Of a DNA stretch of 64,000 nt, positions 34,598 to 43,319 are shown piece by piece (positions within the stretch are counted from its first letter, which is position 1; each line of letters starts with the position of its first letter). The DNA is taken from positions 1 to 64,000 of the forward strand of contig NZ_PVTD01000006.1 of NCBI RefSeq assembly GCF_003003255.1, in the 5' to 3' direction. The notes under the pieces were generated by a model. The model was not told the DNA's origin and did no database searches. It saw nothing but the letters and a program-made list of their open reading frames with translations. Source of the stretch: Aliiruegeria haliotis (lineage in GTDB: Bacteria > Pseudomonadota > Alphaproteobacteria > Rhodobacterales > Rhodobacteraceae). Position numbers and translations under genes: made by a program.

Positions 34598-34622
34598 TCG
34601 GGGCGCCCGGAGAGCGCCCCGA
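34598..34622 (-). terminator. Terminator-like hairpin after the cold-shock gene
   Basis: TCGGGGCGC (34598-34606) and GCGCCCCGA (34614-34622) form a perfect 9-bp stem with a 7-base loop, four bases past the cspA stop on the reverse strand. It lacks a long U-run but is well placed to end or stabilise this short transcript. Confidence 0.5.
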
Positions 34623-34626
34623 GAAA

Positions 34627-34833
34627 TCAGGCGAGTGCCAGGTTGGTCGCGGATTCGCGACCGTCACGGCCAGCTTCGATCTCGAAGGTCACTTTCTGAC
34701 CATCGTCGAGGGCCGAAATGCCGGACCGCTCAAGTGCACTGATGTGGACAAAAACGTCGCGCTTGCCGCCTTCGGGCTCGATGAAGCCAAAACCCTTGGT
34801 CGAGTTGAACCATTTCACGGTGCCATTAGCCAT
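34627..34833 (-). CDS. cspA: Cold-shock protein of the CspA family
   Basis: A 68-residue cold-shock domain protein, the standard size. The RNA-binding motifs RNP1 (KGFGFIEPE, residues 13-21) and RNP2 (VFVHISAL, about 27-34) are intact. The start [10 protein letters not shown] is classical. It binds single-stranded nucleic acid and melts RNA structure. AAGGAG precedes the ATG at a good distance. Many such genes exist per genome, so the exact paralogue cannot be named. Confidence 0.95.
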   Translation of the reverse strand: MANGTVKWFNSTKGFGFIEPEGGKRDVFVHISALERSGISALDDGQKVTFEIEAGRDGRESATNLALA

Positions 34834-35001
34834 CGTGTCGTCTCCTTGTTTGAATGCTGCCCGCGGAAATGCGGCAACCCGGCTCAGTCAGATCAATGTC
34901 GATACTGAAGCCGGATAAGGGAGACAGTGGTCAGAGAGATAACGTCGCCCACACTACATGGGGAGTGCACGTGCAAAACACAAGGGCGGATTTGGGGATG
35001 A

Positions 35002-35229
35002 TCAGAAATCGAGCTCGATCTCTTCGAAGCTGGTGATCTTCTCGAATTCGGCAATCGCGGCCGGTGCGTCATGGAAGCGTCCGATCCGGTGGTCGCGATG
35101 ATCCAGAAGCTCGGCGGTCGCGTCATCGGAAATCACCACCGAAGCGACGACTTTCCCGTCGCGAACGAGTTTCAGCGTGTTTGCGGTCTGCGCCGTTTTT
35201 ACGACGCTGATCGGAGCACGATTTGCCAT
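35002..35229 (-). CDS. Small hypothetical protein, 75 residues
   Basis: The protein begins MANRAPISVVKTAQ and has a short beta-alpha pattern: KLVRDGKVVASVVISDDA, HRDHRIGRF, then an acidic end FEEIELDF. No membrane segment or recognised domain. A GGGAGGTCAGGA stretch lies just upstream of the ATG, a good ribosome site. The frame stays open further upstream, but composition there is that of shadow frame. Function unknown. Confidence 0.55.
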   Translation of the reverse strand: MANRAPISVVKTAQTANTLKLVRDGKVVASVVISDDATAELLDHRDHRIGRFHDAPAAIAEFEKITSFEEIELDF

Positions 35230-35579
35230 TCCTGACCTCCCGGGTTGAAACCGGCCCGGAGAATCTGGGCAAGCCACGCTCCCAAGATCACACCCGGGGC
35301 AGCAATGCCATCGGAATCCCACATCGGCGCAACAACTCGGGCACATATTTCCTGCGTCGTCGCCGGTCGGTGCTGCCGCGCGGTGGGCGGAGCGGTCGGA
35401 CGGCACGCGCGACCGTCCCGGCTGGGCTGGCCACACTACGCGACCTCGCCGGCACACCGGCGCGGCGGATGCGATGGGATTCCTGCCCCTTCGGAACCCA
35501 AAACCCCTGCCCGTGGACGACGGGCAGGAGCGGTCGATAGAGGGGATTTCCTGGGACGCGCAGGACGAGGGCGCCGCGC
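35230..35579. other. Intergenic stretch, no gene recognised
   Basis: This 350-base gap separates the small hypothetical gene from the end of the seven-gene reverse operon. Open frames exist but have no ribosome site or recognisable protein. No hairpin with a U-run was found. Confidence 0.35.
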
Positions 35580-36212
35580 CTAGCCCCGCGGTCCCTTCCA
35601 GCTGTTCCACCAACGGGAAGCCTTGGCACTGGTTTCGTCCCAGCCCTGCTCCATGTCGTCGAGCATCGGATCGACCCGCTTCGCGCGGAACTTGCGCCAG
35701 CGGGACCAGATCGCGAGGACGACACAGCCGAGCACGAGAAGAACACTGATCGCCGTCCAGGGGATGATCCGAACGTCGGGTCCGGCCACCGGTCTCGCGT
35801 GCACGGCATTGGGGAAGATGGTGAAAAATTCGTTGCGCCATCCGTAGTGCTTCATCGCAACCCATTGCGGGTTGGCCTTGGTGGACTTCAGGTCGGCGGC
35901 CTGGGTCTGCAGGTTCGTCGTGTCGAACTTGAAATAGGGCGGCCAACCCCAACCGGTATCTTCGTTGCGATAGACCATCGGCCGCCCGTTGGGCTTGATG
36001 GCCTGGATGAAGAAGACGTCCCTGTTGACGGTGTTCTGGGTCTCGCCGGTTTGCGGATGGGCCCAGAAGAGCGAGTTCTCACCGAAGTCGACGCGTTTCT
36101 CGTAGGTGTCGGTAATACGGACGATGTCATTCTGGGGCAGGGTGTAGTGCAGGAACGCCGCGACAAGCACCCAGATCGTGATCCAGAAGGTCCATTTGAT
36201 GATGTCCCACAT
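35580..36212 (-). CDS. DUF1523-like membrane protein (last gene of the AAA+ operon)
   Basis: A 210-residue protein with one N-terminal membrane helix (residues 5-25) and one near the C-terminus (about 151-169), so the middle 125 residues are probably periplasmic. The middle part carries TDTYEKRVDFGENSLFWAHP, RDVFFIQAI and TGWGWPPYFKFDT. From memory this matches the DUF1523 family common in Rhodobacterales; function unknown. The tail after the second helix is charged and cytoplasmic. It follows the 116-residue membrane protein gene by 11 bases, as the seventh and last gene of the operon. Confidence 0.8.
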   Translation of the reverse strand: MWDIIKWTFWITIWVLVAAFLHYTLPQNDIVRITDTYEKRVDFGENSLFWAHPQTGETQNTVNRDVFFIQAIKPNGRPMVYRNEDTGWGWPPYFKFDTTNLQTQAADLKSTKANPQWVAMKHYGWRNEFFTIFPNAVHARPVAGPDVRIIPWTAISVLLVLGCVVLAIWSRWRKFRAKRVDPMLDDMEQGWDETSAKASRWWNSWKGPRG

Positions 36213-36223
36213 GGGAGTGATCC

Positions 36224-36574
36224 CTAGTTGAAGTTGGTGAAGTAGATGATTGTACCGATGAGCAGGATCGGCACGACGTAGACGCCGAGGATCAGTTTAC
36301 GGCGGAGCGAGTCGTCGTAATCTGCGAGACCGGCCTTGATGAAGCCCTCCCGGTCGATGGCATTGGCTCCGCGGGACGGGTCGGCGAAATACTCCGTCAC
36401 GAAATCCTCAAGCCCCTCGGCGGCGATCGCGTCGTTGTCCCCGGTGGCAACACCGTTGTCCCAGGTCCGCTCCAGTCTGGCGCGACGCTTGGAACGCGAG
36501 TAGAGCGACAGGCTGACATAGATCACCGTCAGCACGACGAAGAGGATCAGGATCAGTCTTGCAAGTGCGGCCAT
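36224..36574 (-). CDS. Small two-helix membrane protein of the AAA+ operon
   Basis: A 116-residue protein with a hydrophobic helix at each end (residues 3-25 and 93-113) and a charged middle (SKRRARLERTWDNG, then EGLEDFVTEYFADPSRG). The middle part is predicted to lie in the cytoplasm next to the AAA+ ATPase. Family not recognised. AAGGAG precedes the ATG by 8 bases, and it sits 13 bases after the preceding gene, so co-expression is very likely. Confidence 0.75.
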   Translation of the reverse strand: MAALARLILILFVVLTVIYVSLSLYSRSKRRARLERTWDNGVATGDNDAIAAEGLEDFVTEYFADPSRGANAIDREGFIKAGLADYDDSLRRKLILGVYVVPILLIGTIIYFTNFN

Positions 36575-36587
36575 CCGCGGCTCCTTC

Positions 36588-37934
36588 CTATCGTCTCACC
36601 GCGCCCCAGGGGCCGACAAGCGTGATCAGCTCCTCGCGGGCGGGTGGTTCCGGTTCCTCCATCTCCGGCTCTTCGGGACCGAAGAGCGCGGCGCGGGCAC
36701 CGGCCTTGTCCATCTGATACTCCGCTTCGAGGAAATCCGCGACAAAGGATTTCTTCTCCTCCGGCCAGCCCCGGTAAAGCTGGTAGAACAGCGGCTTGTG
36801 ACAGATGAAAAGCTGGCGGACATCCTTCGGCGACAGCTCCGCAAGAAGCTGGTTGACGATGTCCCGATCCGGGTGGGGCGCCGCCCGCACTGTATAGAAA
36901 TAAGCCGGGTGGTCGGAGCTGATCCGCGGCCAGGCGCCGCCGCCTTCGGCCCAGCGAACGAGGTCGGAAAGCTCATGGAATTCGTCCGGAAGCGCCGCGC
37001 CGAGCATCCGCGCCAGCCTGCGAAGCTCGCGGCGGTCCCCACCGGCGATGTCCTGCCCGAGCGTTGCAGCCGCGTCCACGAGGATGAAATCCATCTTCTG
37101 CCGCAGGATCGCGGCGGCATCGGCCCCTTTCGCTGTCACGATAGGCTCCACAAGCTCGTTGTCTGCCAGGAACCGCGCAATCCCGTTCCGGTCGGCCAGG
37201 TCCAGCGTGACATCAACGGGCAACTTGCCAAGCGCCTCCTTCGGGCCGACGGAGACCACGCCGGAGGTCGCCACATCCCGAAACAGGTACAGGCCACCGA
37301 AATGCGCCGTCCAGTAATTCGCTTGGGTGAAAGTCGGGTGGTCGAGGTGGATCGGATTGCGGGTGATGTCGCCGGTCCGCTTGGCCAGCCCGATCATCTC
37401 TCCGATCAAAACGTCATCCCACCAGGCGTCCGGCTCGGTACGGAATTGCTCGATTTTCTTTTGCAGGTCCTCGGCATGGGCGACATGACCCCGGGTGGTG
37501 TCGGCGGTCAGCGTGATCCGGCGGATATCGAAGAGCCTCTGAGGCGAGGACACTTCGAAGACAGAGTTCTCCAACTCCCCCAGCACCGCGTCCCTTGCTG
37601 TCAGCGCAAAAAGCTGGGTTTCGTTTGCCTCGATGAAATTGCGCAGAATGGAGCGCGACATGGAGAACTTCGCTTCGAGCAACGGCGCGGCCTTCTGCTC
37701 CGTCGTGAGCAGGATGAACTGCCGGTTGCAGCCATTCGGGTTGAGATATTGCCAATCGTTCAGCTCGTCGGCGATCTCGGGGGAGAAACCGGAAAGGTCC
37801 ACGTGAAAGTCAGGCAGCGCGGTGCGCTTGCCGGAGAGCTTCTCCAGCGCACGGTTGTAGCGTTCGATCAGCGCGGGCGAGGCAACTGGGATCAGGTTCC
37901 CGAACATCAGCCCCTTTTCGATGAGGCGCATCAT
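36588..37934 (-). CDS. Uncharacterised protein (DUF6638-like) of the AAA+ operon
   Basis: A 448-residue soluble protein starting MMRLIEKGLMFGNLI. Notable stretches are LIERYNRALEKLSGKRTAL, FHVDLSGFSPEIADEL, YLNPNGCNRQFILLTTEQ, and a proline/glutamate-rich end (EEPEMEEPEPPAREE). From memory it resembles a Rhodobacterales family called DUF6638; this needs checking. No transmembrane segment or enzyme motif is apparent. ATG 37934 is chosen because GGAGG lies 9 bases upstream; the frame is open to 38147, overlapping the ATPase gene, and a GTG at 38000 is an alternative. Confidence 0.75.
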   Translation of the reverse strand: MMRLIEKGLMFGNLIPVASPALIERYNRALEKLSGKRTALPDFHVDLSGFSPEIADELNDWQYLNPNGCNRQFILLTTEQKAAPLLEAKFSMSRSILRNFIEANETQLFALTARDAVLGELENSVFEVSSPQRLFDIRRITLTADTTRGHVAHAEDLQKKIEQFRTEPDAWWDDVLIGEMIGLAKRTGDITRNPIHLDHPTFTQANYWTAHFGGLYLFRDVATSGVVSVGPKEALGKLPVDVTLDLADRNGIARFLADNELVEPIVTAKGADAAAILRQKMDFILVDAAATLGQDIAGGDRRELRRLARMLGAALPDEFHELSDLVRWAEGGGAWPRISSDHPAYFYTVRAAPHPDRDIVNQLLAELSPKDVRQLFICHKPLFYQLYRGWPEEKKSFVADFLEAEYQMDKAGARAALFGPEEPEMEEPEPPAREELITLVGPWGAVRR

Positions 37935-38046
37935 GGCCGGGGCCCTCCAACCTTGGTCGATGCCGCGCAATTCCCGTTCGTACCTCTGCCTTGCGTCCAC
38001 GGCGCGTGCAGGCCGGTAGTGCGCCTGTGTCTGGATCGGATGCGCG

Positions 38047-39990
38047 TCATCGCGATGTTCCCTCCGCGTAGCGCCGCCGAGCCTCTTCCATCCGGCCCAT
38101 GTCCCGAACCGCGGTCTCAATGGCCGCCTCGTCCGACTTGTCGGCATAGCGGAACTCGCTGTCGGCGTAGCGGTTGATCTCCTGAATCACCATGTCGACG
38201 GTGATCGGGCGGCGCAGTTTCTCGATCATGGCCTTCTTGGTCTCGTAGTCCCGGAACAGGAACAACTCCGGGTCCTCCATCCATTCATCGGGCAATTCGA
38301 AATCCATTGCCCGGACCTTTACCGCATCGGTGATGTTCTTGATCGCCCGCCCGGTGAAGCGCGGGTCGGCCTCCTGGATGCCCTTCAGGTATGTCCCCAG
38401 TTTCGCAATCGTGTCGAGCCGGCCGATCTCCCGCTCAACCTGTTCGTAGACCCGCACGAGGCCAGCTTCATGCGGCCGGCTGTGGCTCTCGAAGCTCTTC
38501 GCAACGGCGCGCTTGATCTCCTGATTGGCATAGAGGTCATGCGCGCCGAGCGGGATGTCGTGGTTCTTCCCCATGAGCAAGTGAAGGATGTCGATGTAGT
38601 CCTCCCGGCTCTTCGGCCCGTCGACCAGGAACCGCGCCCCGGCCCGTTGCCGGAGGGCATCGTCCACGTTCTCCGGATAATTCGAGAACATGCCGAAGGT
38701 GCAGTTGCCGCGCACAACGGTGTTGGCCCCGGCAAAGCTCTCCATCAGAACCGCGGTGATTTCCAACTGCCCTGCACTGGACTGCCGGTCGCCGCGCTTG
38801 CCGGCCAGTTGGTCGATATCGTCGATGGTGCCAAAGCCTATCACGTTCGGGTCGATGATCGAATTGATGAAGGCCTTGGCGTTCTGGCCGGACTTGCCCT
38901 GGTAGCTGTCGATGTTCTCGGTGGAGAGGTTCTGGTAGCGGAACGGGTAGCCAGCCACCTGGCAATACCCGTTGATCAGCCCCGCCATCATCTGGATCAG
39001 AGTCGTCTTGCCGGTGCCGGGCATGCCGTCGCCCATGAAGGTGAAGATGAAGCCGCCAAGCTCCGCGAACGGGTTCAGCTTGCGCTCGAAATCATAGGCC
39101 ATCAGCATCTTGGCAAGCCGCATCGCCTGGTATTTGGCGATGTGGTTGCCGATGACCTCCTCCGGCGCCTTGAACGTCATGGTCAGGGCCGAACCCTTGC
39201 CCCGTCGTGCGGGCGTGAAGCCACGTATCGACAGGTCGTCTTCTTCCACCCGGTAATCGGCATCGGCAAAGCTGGCGGTCCGCGGTGCATTCTGTGCCCG
39301 CAACGTGGCCTTCTCCATCAATTGCTCGGCATAGGCGACAACGGTGGGCACCAGTCTGCTCTCGTCGCTGGCGAAGGTCGCTATCTCCTGATCCAGCTCC
39401 CAAAGGCTGCCGTGCAACGCCAGTTGGGCATTTTCCGTCAACACCTCCTCGACGGCGCCGATCTCCACCGTCGCTTCGCCGAGAGATGGCGCCAGCAGGA
39501 AGGCGGTGGCATTGGCGAAGCTGTGCAGCACCGCCAGCGCCTCGGCCTCCAGCAGTTCGGCGAAGGCATGCCCGGCCGTCCCGGCCAGCCTGCCTTCCAG
39601 GTTTTCCCGCTTCATCTCCGAAAGGCCCGTCGCTTCGGAAAAGGCCTCGCCAATGGCCAGCGAGATTGCCAGCGCGCGCCGAAGGGCCTGCAAGACGCTC
39701 GCCTGGACCGGAGACACCAGCGGGTCACCATTGTCAGCTGCCTCGATCCGGTCCACCAGCCGCACGCCGTCGGGCCGGGCCGTCGTGCGGGTGACCAGCC
39801 CCGGTGTCGTGGATCGAAACCGCCGTCGTCCGCCGATGCCCGGGGAACGTTCCGGGGTGGCAGAAGGCTCCGCCTTCGGCTTCGCGATCCGGGGCGTGTG
39901 GTCGATCCCTTCCAGCATCTCTGCGGCGGCCGCGTAATGCGCCCGGATCGCCTCTTCCTTCAGTTCCATCTGATCGGCCGGCAAACTCAA
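38047..39990 (-). CDS. AAA+ ATPase
   Basis: A 647-residue ATPase. An N-terminal 300 residues of mostly helical, alanine-rich sequence precede the AAA+ core. Walker A is GMPGTGKTT (about 327-335). Walker B appears as VIGFGTIDDIDQL, with Asp-Asp where most AAA+ proteins have Asp-Glu. Sensor 1 lies in FGMFSNYPENVDDALRQR, followed by an arginine-rich patch (RQRAGARF). An alpha-helical lid and C-terminal helices end in EEARRRYAEGTSR. It probably remodels a protein complex with its operon partners. TTG 39990 is chosen since GGGAG lies 7 bases before it; ATG 39969 is the alternative. Confidence 0.85.
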   Translation of the reverse strand: MSLPADQMELKEEAIRAHYAAAAEMLEGIDHTPRIAKPKAEPSATPERSPGIGGRRRFRSTTPGLVTRTTARPDGVRLVDRIEAADNGDPLVSPVQASVLQALRRALAISLAIGEAFSEATGLSEMKRENLEGRLAGTAGHAFAELLEAEALAVLHSFANATAFLLAPSLGEATVEIGAVEEVLTENAQLALHGSLWELDQEIATFASDESRLVPTVVAYAEQLMEKATLRAQNAPRTASFADADYRVEEDDLSIRGFTPARRGKGSALTMTFKAPEEVIGNHIAKYQAMRLAKMLMAYDFERKLNPFAELGGFIFTFMGDGMPGTGKTTLIQMMAGLINGYCQVAGYPFRYQNLSTENIDSYQGKSGQNAKAFINSIIDPNVIGFGTIDDIDQLAGKRGDRQSSAGQLEITAVLMESFAGANTVVRGNCTFGMFSNYPENVDDALRQRAGARFLVDGPKSREDYIDILHLLMGKNHDIPLGAHDLYANQEIKRAVAKSFESHSRPHEAGLVRVYEQVEREIGRLDTIAKLGTYLKGIQEADPRFTGRAIKNITDAVKVRAMDFELPDEWMEDPELFLFRDYETKKAMIEKLRRPITVDMVIQEINRYADSEFRYADKSDEAAIETAVRDMGRMEEARRRYAEGTSR

Positions 39991-40062
39991 CGCTCAACTC
40001 CCAACATCATCTTTCCTGAAATATCCCCGCCGGAGGCTCCCGCACGCAGCACAGGCGCAACG

Positions 40063-41202
40063 CTACCGGTAGGCAAAGACCCGTCCACCGCCGCTCACAA
40101 CGTATTTCCGCACCGACCCGAATCCCGGCGGGTTCTTCTCGGCCAGAACCTGGTACTGGCGCTCGGGAAGAATGATCGACCGCTCGGTTGCAGTCGCGCC
40201 AGTCTCCGCGCCGCGCGCCGAGAACGGATCAAGCGCAAAGATCTCCCGTTCCGCCTTTCCGAACCAGCCGGTTTTCTCCCATTCGACCCGTTCAGAGACC
40301 AGTTCCTCGGTGGTCCAGGCCAGGGCCCAGTCCTGCCCCTTGGGCGCCCGTGCTTCCTCCAGAACCTGCGAGATCGGCCCGGATTGCTGCGTGAAGGCGC
40401 TGGAATACATCGGCCCCAGCCGCAGCCGCCGCAAGCGCTTCGGATGCAGGTCGTCGAAATCGCTGTCGAACCCCTGCGCAATCGTCACCAGCTTCAATCC
40501 CGCGATCGACTGCGCCATCAGGTGCTGTTGCACCCGCGGCCAGCGCCACTGGTCTTTCGGCAATGCGTGGTTGCCGCTGTCCTCCAGTTCCAGCAGGTAG
40601 ATCACCGGAAGGTTCACCTGGCTGTCGTAGACGGCCCAATGCACCATGTAGCGGTTGCGCGCGGCGCTGTCGCCGGCGTTGCCCAGCCAGATCGCCACCG
40701 GATCGTTGCGGACCCAGAACAGCCCGCTGTTGGTCAGCGCTTCGTAGTACAGCCGCTGCGACAGCGCGAATTGCAGCTTCGTCGGGATCTCAAGGTCCCC
40801 GACGATGCTCCGCACCATCTCGTTCTTCAGCTCCTCGATACCCGGCATCCCGGCAAGATGACGCGCGGCCTGCGGGGCGTCGCTTGCCATGGTCATCAGT
40901 TCCTCGAACACCGGAAAGCCGCTTTCGTGCACATCGACGGTCAGCGACCCAAAGAACGTTCCAGTGTCGCGCCCGGTGAGAAGGTACTTGTGCGACAGCG
41001 CCTGAAAGGTGCCGTTCAGCGCCTCGAGATACCGCCCAAGCACCTTGACATCGGTCTTTGACAGGACCCGGTCGGTCGCCATCGCCGCCGCAACCCGCGC
41101 GAGATAGCCGTTGATCCGCTCGAACTTCTCGAAATAGCGGCGCGCGGCCCAGGTGTCGGCCAGTCCGACATGATCGCGCGTCAGGTCCGATACGTCACTC
41201 AT
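40063..41202 (-). CDS. Uncharacterised 379-residue protein of the AAA+ operon
   Basis: A soluble protein starting MSDVSDLTRDHVGLADTWAA. Early residues are helical (RYFEKFERINGYLARVAAAM). The middle has LFWVRNDPVAIWLG, RNRYMVHWAVYDSQVNLPVIYLLELED, and the late part has LGPMYSSAFTQQSGPISQVLE. No motif I can name. The gene overlaps the preceding small membrane protein gene by 8 bases, so translation is coupled. The role must be inferred from the operon only: a partner or adaptor for the AAA+ ATPase encoded 72 bases downstream. Confidence 0.72.
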   Translation of the reverse strand: MSDVSDLTRDHVGLADTWAARRYFEKFERINGYLARVAAAMATDRVLSKTDVKVLGRYLEALNGTFQALSHKYLLTGRDTGTFFGSLTVDVHESGFPVFEELMTMASDAPQAARHLAGMPGIEELKNEMVRSIVGDLEIPTKLQFALSQRLYYEALTNSGLFWVRNDPVAIWLGNAGDSAARNRYMVHWAVYDSQVNLPVIYLLELEDSGNHALPKDQWRWPRVQQHLMAQSIAGLKLVTIAQGFDSDFDDLHPKRLRRLRLGPMYSSAFTQQSGPISQVLEEARAPKGQDWALAWTTEELVSERVEWEKTGWFGKAEREIFALDPFSARGAETGATATERSIILPERQYQVLAEKNPPGFGSVRKYVVSGGGRVFAYR

Positions 41203-41422
41203 TCCCGCACCTGTCGCTGCTGAGCCGGGTCCGCGCCCGGCCAAGCCCAGCACCAAGCAGAAGGACCAGCCCGACGGCCAGCCCCCAACCCAGCATCGTG
41301 TCAAACGTCAGCAACGCTGAACGCACCAGCGGTTCGGCCGCCGGCAGGTCCTGGCCCGCCAGCCACCGCAACCCGAAGGCACCCGCCATCAGGCCGGTCA
41401 GGGCTTTCTGTTTTCCGGTCAT
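41195..41422 (-). CDS. Small membrane protein of the AAA+ operon
   Basis: A 75-residue protein with a strongly hydrophobic segment near residues 37-60 (TMLGWGLAVGLVLLLGAGLG) and a weaker one at 8-22, followed by a basic tail (RARTRLSS). Its ATG overlaps the stop of the coiled-coil gene (ATGA), and its end overlaps the next gene. Small size and position suggest a membrane anchor for the complex. Family unknown. Confidence 0.65.
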   Translation of the reverse strand: MTGKQKALTGLMAGAFGLRWLAGQDLPAAEPLVRSALLTFDTMLGWGLAVGLVLLLGAGLGRARTRLSSDRCGNE

Positions 41423-42495
41423 CCGCCGTAGAGGTTCCTGTCGTGCTTCTCGACGATGGTCTGGAAGCGGCGGGCAAATCGCTCGTCCGCCTTCTGCTTC
41501 TGCTCAAGGACCTTGCGGGCAAAGACCATGTGATCCTCGTGGGCCTCCATCATGTCGGCCATCCGGTCGTTGGTCGCGGTGCCGATCGCGGCCATTGCGG
41601 CCTGCGCCTCCTGATCAGTCTTCACGCCGATCTCGTTGATCCGGTGGGCAACGTCCTGTTGTTGCGCGGTTTTCAGCGACTTCGACAGGGCATCATAAAG
41701 CACCACGCGTTGCTTGGTGTCTGTCTGAAGCTTGTTGATCAGGACCATCTGCGTCGCCGCCTGGTTCTGCAGGCTGTCGACCCAGGTCTTGCCCTTCTCG
41801 ATATAGCGCTCCAGCGTCTGGCTCTTGGCCAGCTTCACCTGCTCCTGCTGAACCAGTTCGTTGTACTTCGTGTTGAGCTCTGCCAACTCGGTTTCCAACT
41901 GCGTGCGCGCCGCGGCGTCCTGCTCAACCGAGATCTTGTTCTCAAGCTGGATGATGTCGGGGTCCATCCCCTGGATGTCGCCGCGCACCTGTTCCAGCTC
42001 CGCAACCGTGGCTTCACGTTCCTCCAGTGTCTCGCCGAGGTTGGCTTCGACCTTGGTGCGTTCGCCTTCCAGAATCCCGAGTTGTTCCTGCAACAACGAC
42101 ACGATCACGTCCGACTTGCCGATCAGATCCTGTAACTTGTCGTCGATATTCGCCGTGCGCAGCCGTTCCTGGCGCATCGATTCCGACTTTCCGCGTGCGA
42201 AGATCCCGACCAGGCTTTCCCAGCCTGTCTTGTTGCGCATTTCGTCGAAATCCTTGGAAAAGGCCGCCGTGACATCGTCCAGCCCCATGATCAGCTCGGC
42301 GATATTGGCGTTCATCGCCTCGGTATGGGCATGCACGTCTTCCAGGGTCGCGTTCTCGATATCGATGGAGATATCCTCGCCGCTGTCCATCTTCGCCCGT
42401 GCGGCCTCGATCCGGCTGGTTACCACGGCCATTTTCTCACGCGCAGCGGCCACCTGGGCCTGGCTGTCCCGAATTTGGGTTTCAAAGTCGGCCAT
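41419..42495 (-). CDS. Long coiled-coil protein, first gene of the AAA+ operon
   Basis: A 358-residue, almost wholly helical protein beginning MADFETQIRDSQAQVAAAREKM. Heptad-rich, charged coiled coil covers about residues 5-60 and 120-300 (for example ELEQVRGDIQG and LETELAELNTKYNELV). A stretch ERYIEKGKTWVDSLQNQAATQM is loosely reminiscent of the TelA-type toxic-anion-resistance proteins, but I would not assign that family. No membrane segment. It is the promoter-proximal gene of the seven-gene operon and may be a scaffold. ATG 42495 is chosen because GGAGG lies close upstream. Confidence 0.72.
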   Translation of the reverse strand: MADFETQIRDSQAQVAAAREKMAVVTSRIEAARAKMDSGEDISIDIENATLEDVHAHTEAMNANIAELIMGLDDVTAAFSKDFDEMRNKTGWESLVGIFARGKSESMRQERLRTANIDDKLQDLIGKSDVIVSLLQEQLGILEGERTKVEANLGETLEEREATVAELEQVRGDIQGMDPDIIQLENKISVEQDAAARTQLETELAELNTKYNELVQQEQVKLAKSQTLERYIEKGKTWVDSLQNQAATQMVLINKLQTDTKQRVVLYDALSKSLKTAQQQDVAHRINEIGVKTDQEAQAAMAAIGTATNDRMADMMEAHEDHMVFARKVLEQKQKADERFARRFQTIVEKHDRNLYGG

Positions 42496-42662
42496 TTCGC
42501 CTCCTCGCAATGCATCAACAAACTTGCCACGACCATAGCGGCCATTCCAGCGGGGGTCATCCGTAATCCGATGTCCCGTATCTGCGCGACTGATCTGTGG
42601 TGCCGCCCATCCCCATATCTGTGCCGTGACAGCATTTCACAAGCACTTGAAAGGACAACCCC

Positions 42663-43199
42663 ATGATTTCCGGGCAGAAGATCACCCCAGCGGCCTTTCG
42701 CGAGCGTCTCGCGGTGCCCGGGGTCTGGAAGACCGACCTCGACGATCCTTCGCAAGCCGATGTGCTCGTGGTTGCCGCCCTCGAACCCGAGCCGGCCGAG
42801 GAAAACGTGACCCGTTTCCTGGAGCTTCTGAAGGGCCGCGGTATCTCGGTTGTGCTGTTCGATGCGGCGGAACTTTGCATGGAGACACAGAACCACCCGG
42901 GGGCCACGGAAGCCCTCCGCCAGTTCCTGCGTCTCAAGCCGCCGCAGGCGATGGTGATCTTCGGCGAAAAGGCGGTGCGCGGTGTTGCAAGGAACATCTC
43001 CGCCGAGTTGCCCGCGCCTCCGCTGCCCGGTGCCGGGCTGGCGGAAAAGGACTTCAACGGCTGCCGTGTGATTCCGCTGATGTCACTGGCGCCACCGGCC
43101 TGGAACCGCTGGAAGCGCTGGGCTTGGATGTACCTGGACGGCGTCGTCGCCGACATTGCGGGCAAACTGGTCGACCGGGACATGGGACGCGCGGCCTGA
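42663..43199 (+). CDS. Hypothetical protein, 178 residues
   Basis: A soluble protein starting MISGQKITPAAFRERL. It has a beta-alpha pattern: VLVVAALEPEP, ISVVLFDAAEL, AMVIFGEKAVRG, then CRVIPLMSLAPPAWNRWKRW, suggesting a Rossmann-like or uracil-glycosylase-like fold, but I cannot name the family. GAAAGGA lies before the ATG. It is divergent from the AAA+ operon with 167 bases between starts, so both could share a control region. Confidence 0.65.
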   Translation: MISGQKITPAAFRERLAVPGVWKTDLDDPSQADVLVVAALEPEPAEENVTRFLELLKGRGISVVLFDAAELCMETQNHPGATEALRQFLRLKPPQAMVIFGEKAVRGVARNISAELPAPPLPGAGLAEKDFNGCRVIPLMSLAPPAWNRWKRWAWMYLDGVVADIAGKLVDRDMGRAA

Positions 43200-43319
43200 G
43201 CGCATCCCTCTCTGGCGCCGTCGTTGCCACCTGCAGGCAGGGCACGTGGGCAATCTGCCGCTGCCTGTGGCGGCGGCAACTCCATTGTGGCGACAGGGCT
43301 CCGGCGCTAGCGTTCGACC

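Noticed and set aside
38470-41061. An 863-codon forward frame opposite the AAA+ ATPase and the 379-residue protein
   Set aside because: Antisense to genes with good ribosome sites and motifs; its protein is low-complexity Arg/His/Leu-rich sequence.
41419-42495. Naming the coiled-coil protein as a tellurite-resistance (TelA) protein
   Set aside because: Only a loose resemblance in one helical stretch; no ter genes nearby and heptad-rich proteins give false matches.
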